The position numbers and the translations under genes are program-made. The notes beneath the pieces are model-generated. The model ran no database searches and was not told the origin of the DNA. It saw only the letters and a program-made list of their open reading frames with translations. A stretch of DNA of 64,000 nucleotides from Nocardia rhamnosiphila NBRC 108938. GTDB taxonomy: Bacteria; Actinomycetota; Actinomycetes; Mycobacteriales; Mycobacteriaceae. Where the stretch lies: positions 186,001-250,000 of the forward strand of contig NZ_JOAJ01000009.1 of NCBI RefSeq assembly GCF_000720425.1, in the 5' to 3' direction. This document shows positions 63,756 through 64,000 of the stretch, piece by piece (position 1 is the stretch's first letter; each line of letters opens with the position of its first letter).

Positions 63756-64000
63756 TGCGTTGCTTTCAGGGCCCACCGACGGAAATGTACTTGTCCAGAG
63801 GCGCCCGTGGGCCCGCGGGTGCAGTCGACCGTTCATAGGGCGGCGACCGTTGAGCACCTACAGAGTCGTGAACCTACCCAGGCCGGTCGAGACGCAGGTC
63901 TCCGCGCACCTCTGTCCCCTCCGAATAGTCGGCGTCCAAGGTCGGGGCCCGCCCCGGTCTGGAGCGACAGAGCGAAGGAGCGCGGCGACTGAACGGAGGA
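63756..64000. other. Right-edge upstream region
   Basis: No complete gene is seen. The region should hold the promoter of the GtrA gene (a TACATT box on the minus strand near 63785-63790 is a weak candidate). The window ends in GAACGGAGGA, which looks like a ribosome-binding site for a plus-strand gene starting just outside. Confidence 0.4.

Overview
The window is high-GC actinobacterial DNA, most likely from Nocardia or a close relative in the Mycobacteriales. It carries the galactan ABC exporter (wzm-wzt) with the galactofuranosyltransferases GlfT1 and GlfT2, dTDP-rhamnose genes (rmlA, rmlB, rmlC), a mycolyltransferase-type esterase, an MmpL-type transporter, a mycothiol-enzyme-type protein, an F420-type oxidoreductase and the proteasome activator Bpa. 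Several blocks follow Mycobacterium tuberculosis gene order: the Rv3722c aminotransferase beside the SRP RNA, Rv3752c-Rv3754 (tadA, its partner, tyrA), Rv3772, Rv3777/Rv3778c/Rv3780, Rv3781-Rv3783 and Rv3789. Gene functions and relationships were assigned by reading motifs and recalled family sequences; no database search was run.

Layout. 0-5 kb: a partial DNA glycosylase-like gene, a 36-bp tandem repeat array, a methyltransferase, an aspartate aminotransferase, the 4.5S/SRP RNA and tRNA-Ser(GGA). 5-12 kb: a WS/DGAT-like acyltransferase, a DUF397 protein, and a queuosine group (GluQRS, a queuosine-precursor transporter, Tgt) interleaved with small Pro/Gln-rich membrane proteins. 12-20 kb: an Rrf2 regulator with a two-gene ABC exporter, and a TetR regulator divergent from an MMPL transporter across a perfect palindrome. 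20-25 kb: a cytosine DNA methyltransferase-Vsr-mycothiol-type enzyme operon, a mycolyltransferase-like esterase, an aromatic aminotransferase and a dienelactone hydrolase-like protein. 25-34 kb: tRNA-Ser(GCT), tRNA-Arg(ACG), an HTH protein, a permease, a methyltransferase, a VOC protein, a TetR/reductase divergon, tRNA-Ser(CGA), tadA and tyrA.

34-38.6 kb is an accessory-looking stretch: a glycolipid-binding-type protein, a solitary zeta-toxin kinase, and a tightly overlapping four-gene operon with EspC-like and WXG-like proteins, ending at tRNA-Ser(TGA). 38.7-48 kb: a flavin alpha-hydroxy-acid enzyme, a quinone oxidoreductase, a cysteine-desulfurase-fold protein without the usual PLP lysine, Bpa, and wzm-wzt-glfT1. 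48-64 kb: glfT2, two GtrA flippase-type proteins, a GT2 enzyme, a DUF2142 membrane protein, rmlB, a secreted protein, an LLM oxidoreductase, an unfamiliar operon pairing an ATP-grasp ligase with a large protein bearing a papain-like Cys/His/Asn set, then rmlAC, a DUF4282 protein, a primase-like small protein and the Rv3789-type GtrA.

The cell-envelope genes fit one process. RmlA, RmlC and RmlB make dTDP-rhamnose for the arabinogalactan linker. GlfT1 and GlfT2 build galactan on the lipid carrier, Wzm/Wzt export it, and GtrA proteins probably flip lipid-linked sugars. The most unusual feature is a set of dispersed and tandem repeats. They lie around and inside this envelope locus, add about 165 residues to the N-terminus of GlfT1, and flank gtrA as inverted copies. 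The ATP-grasp/cysteine-enzyme pair and the four-gene T7SS-like cassette are the best candidates for undescribed systems.
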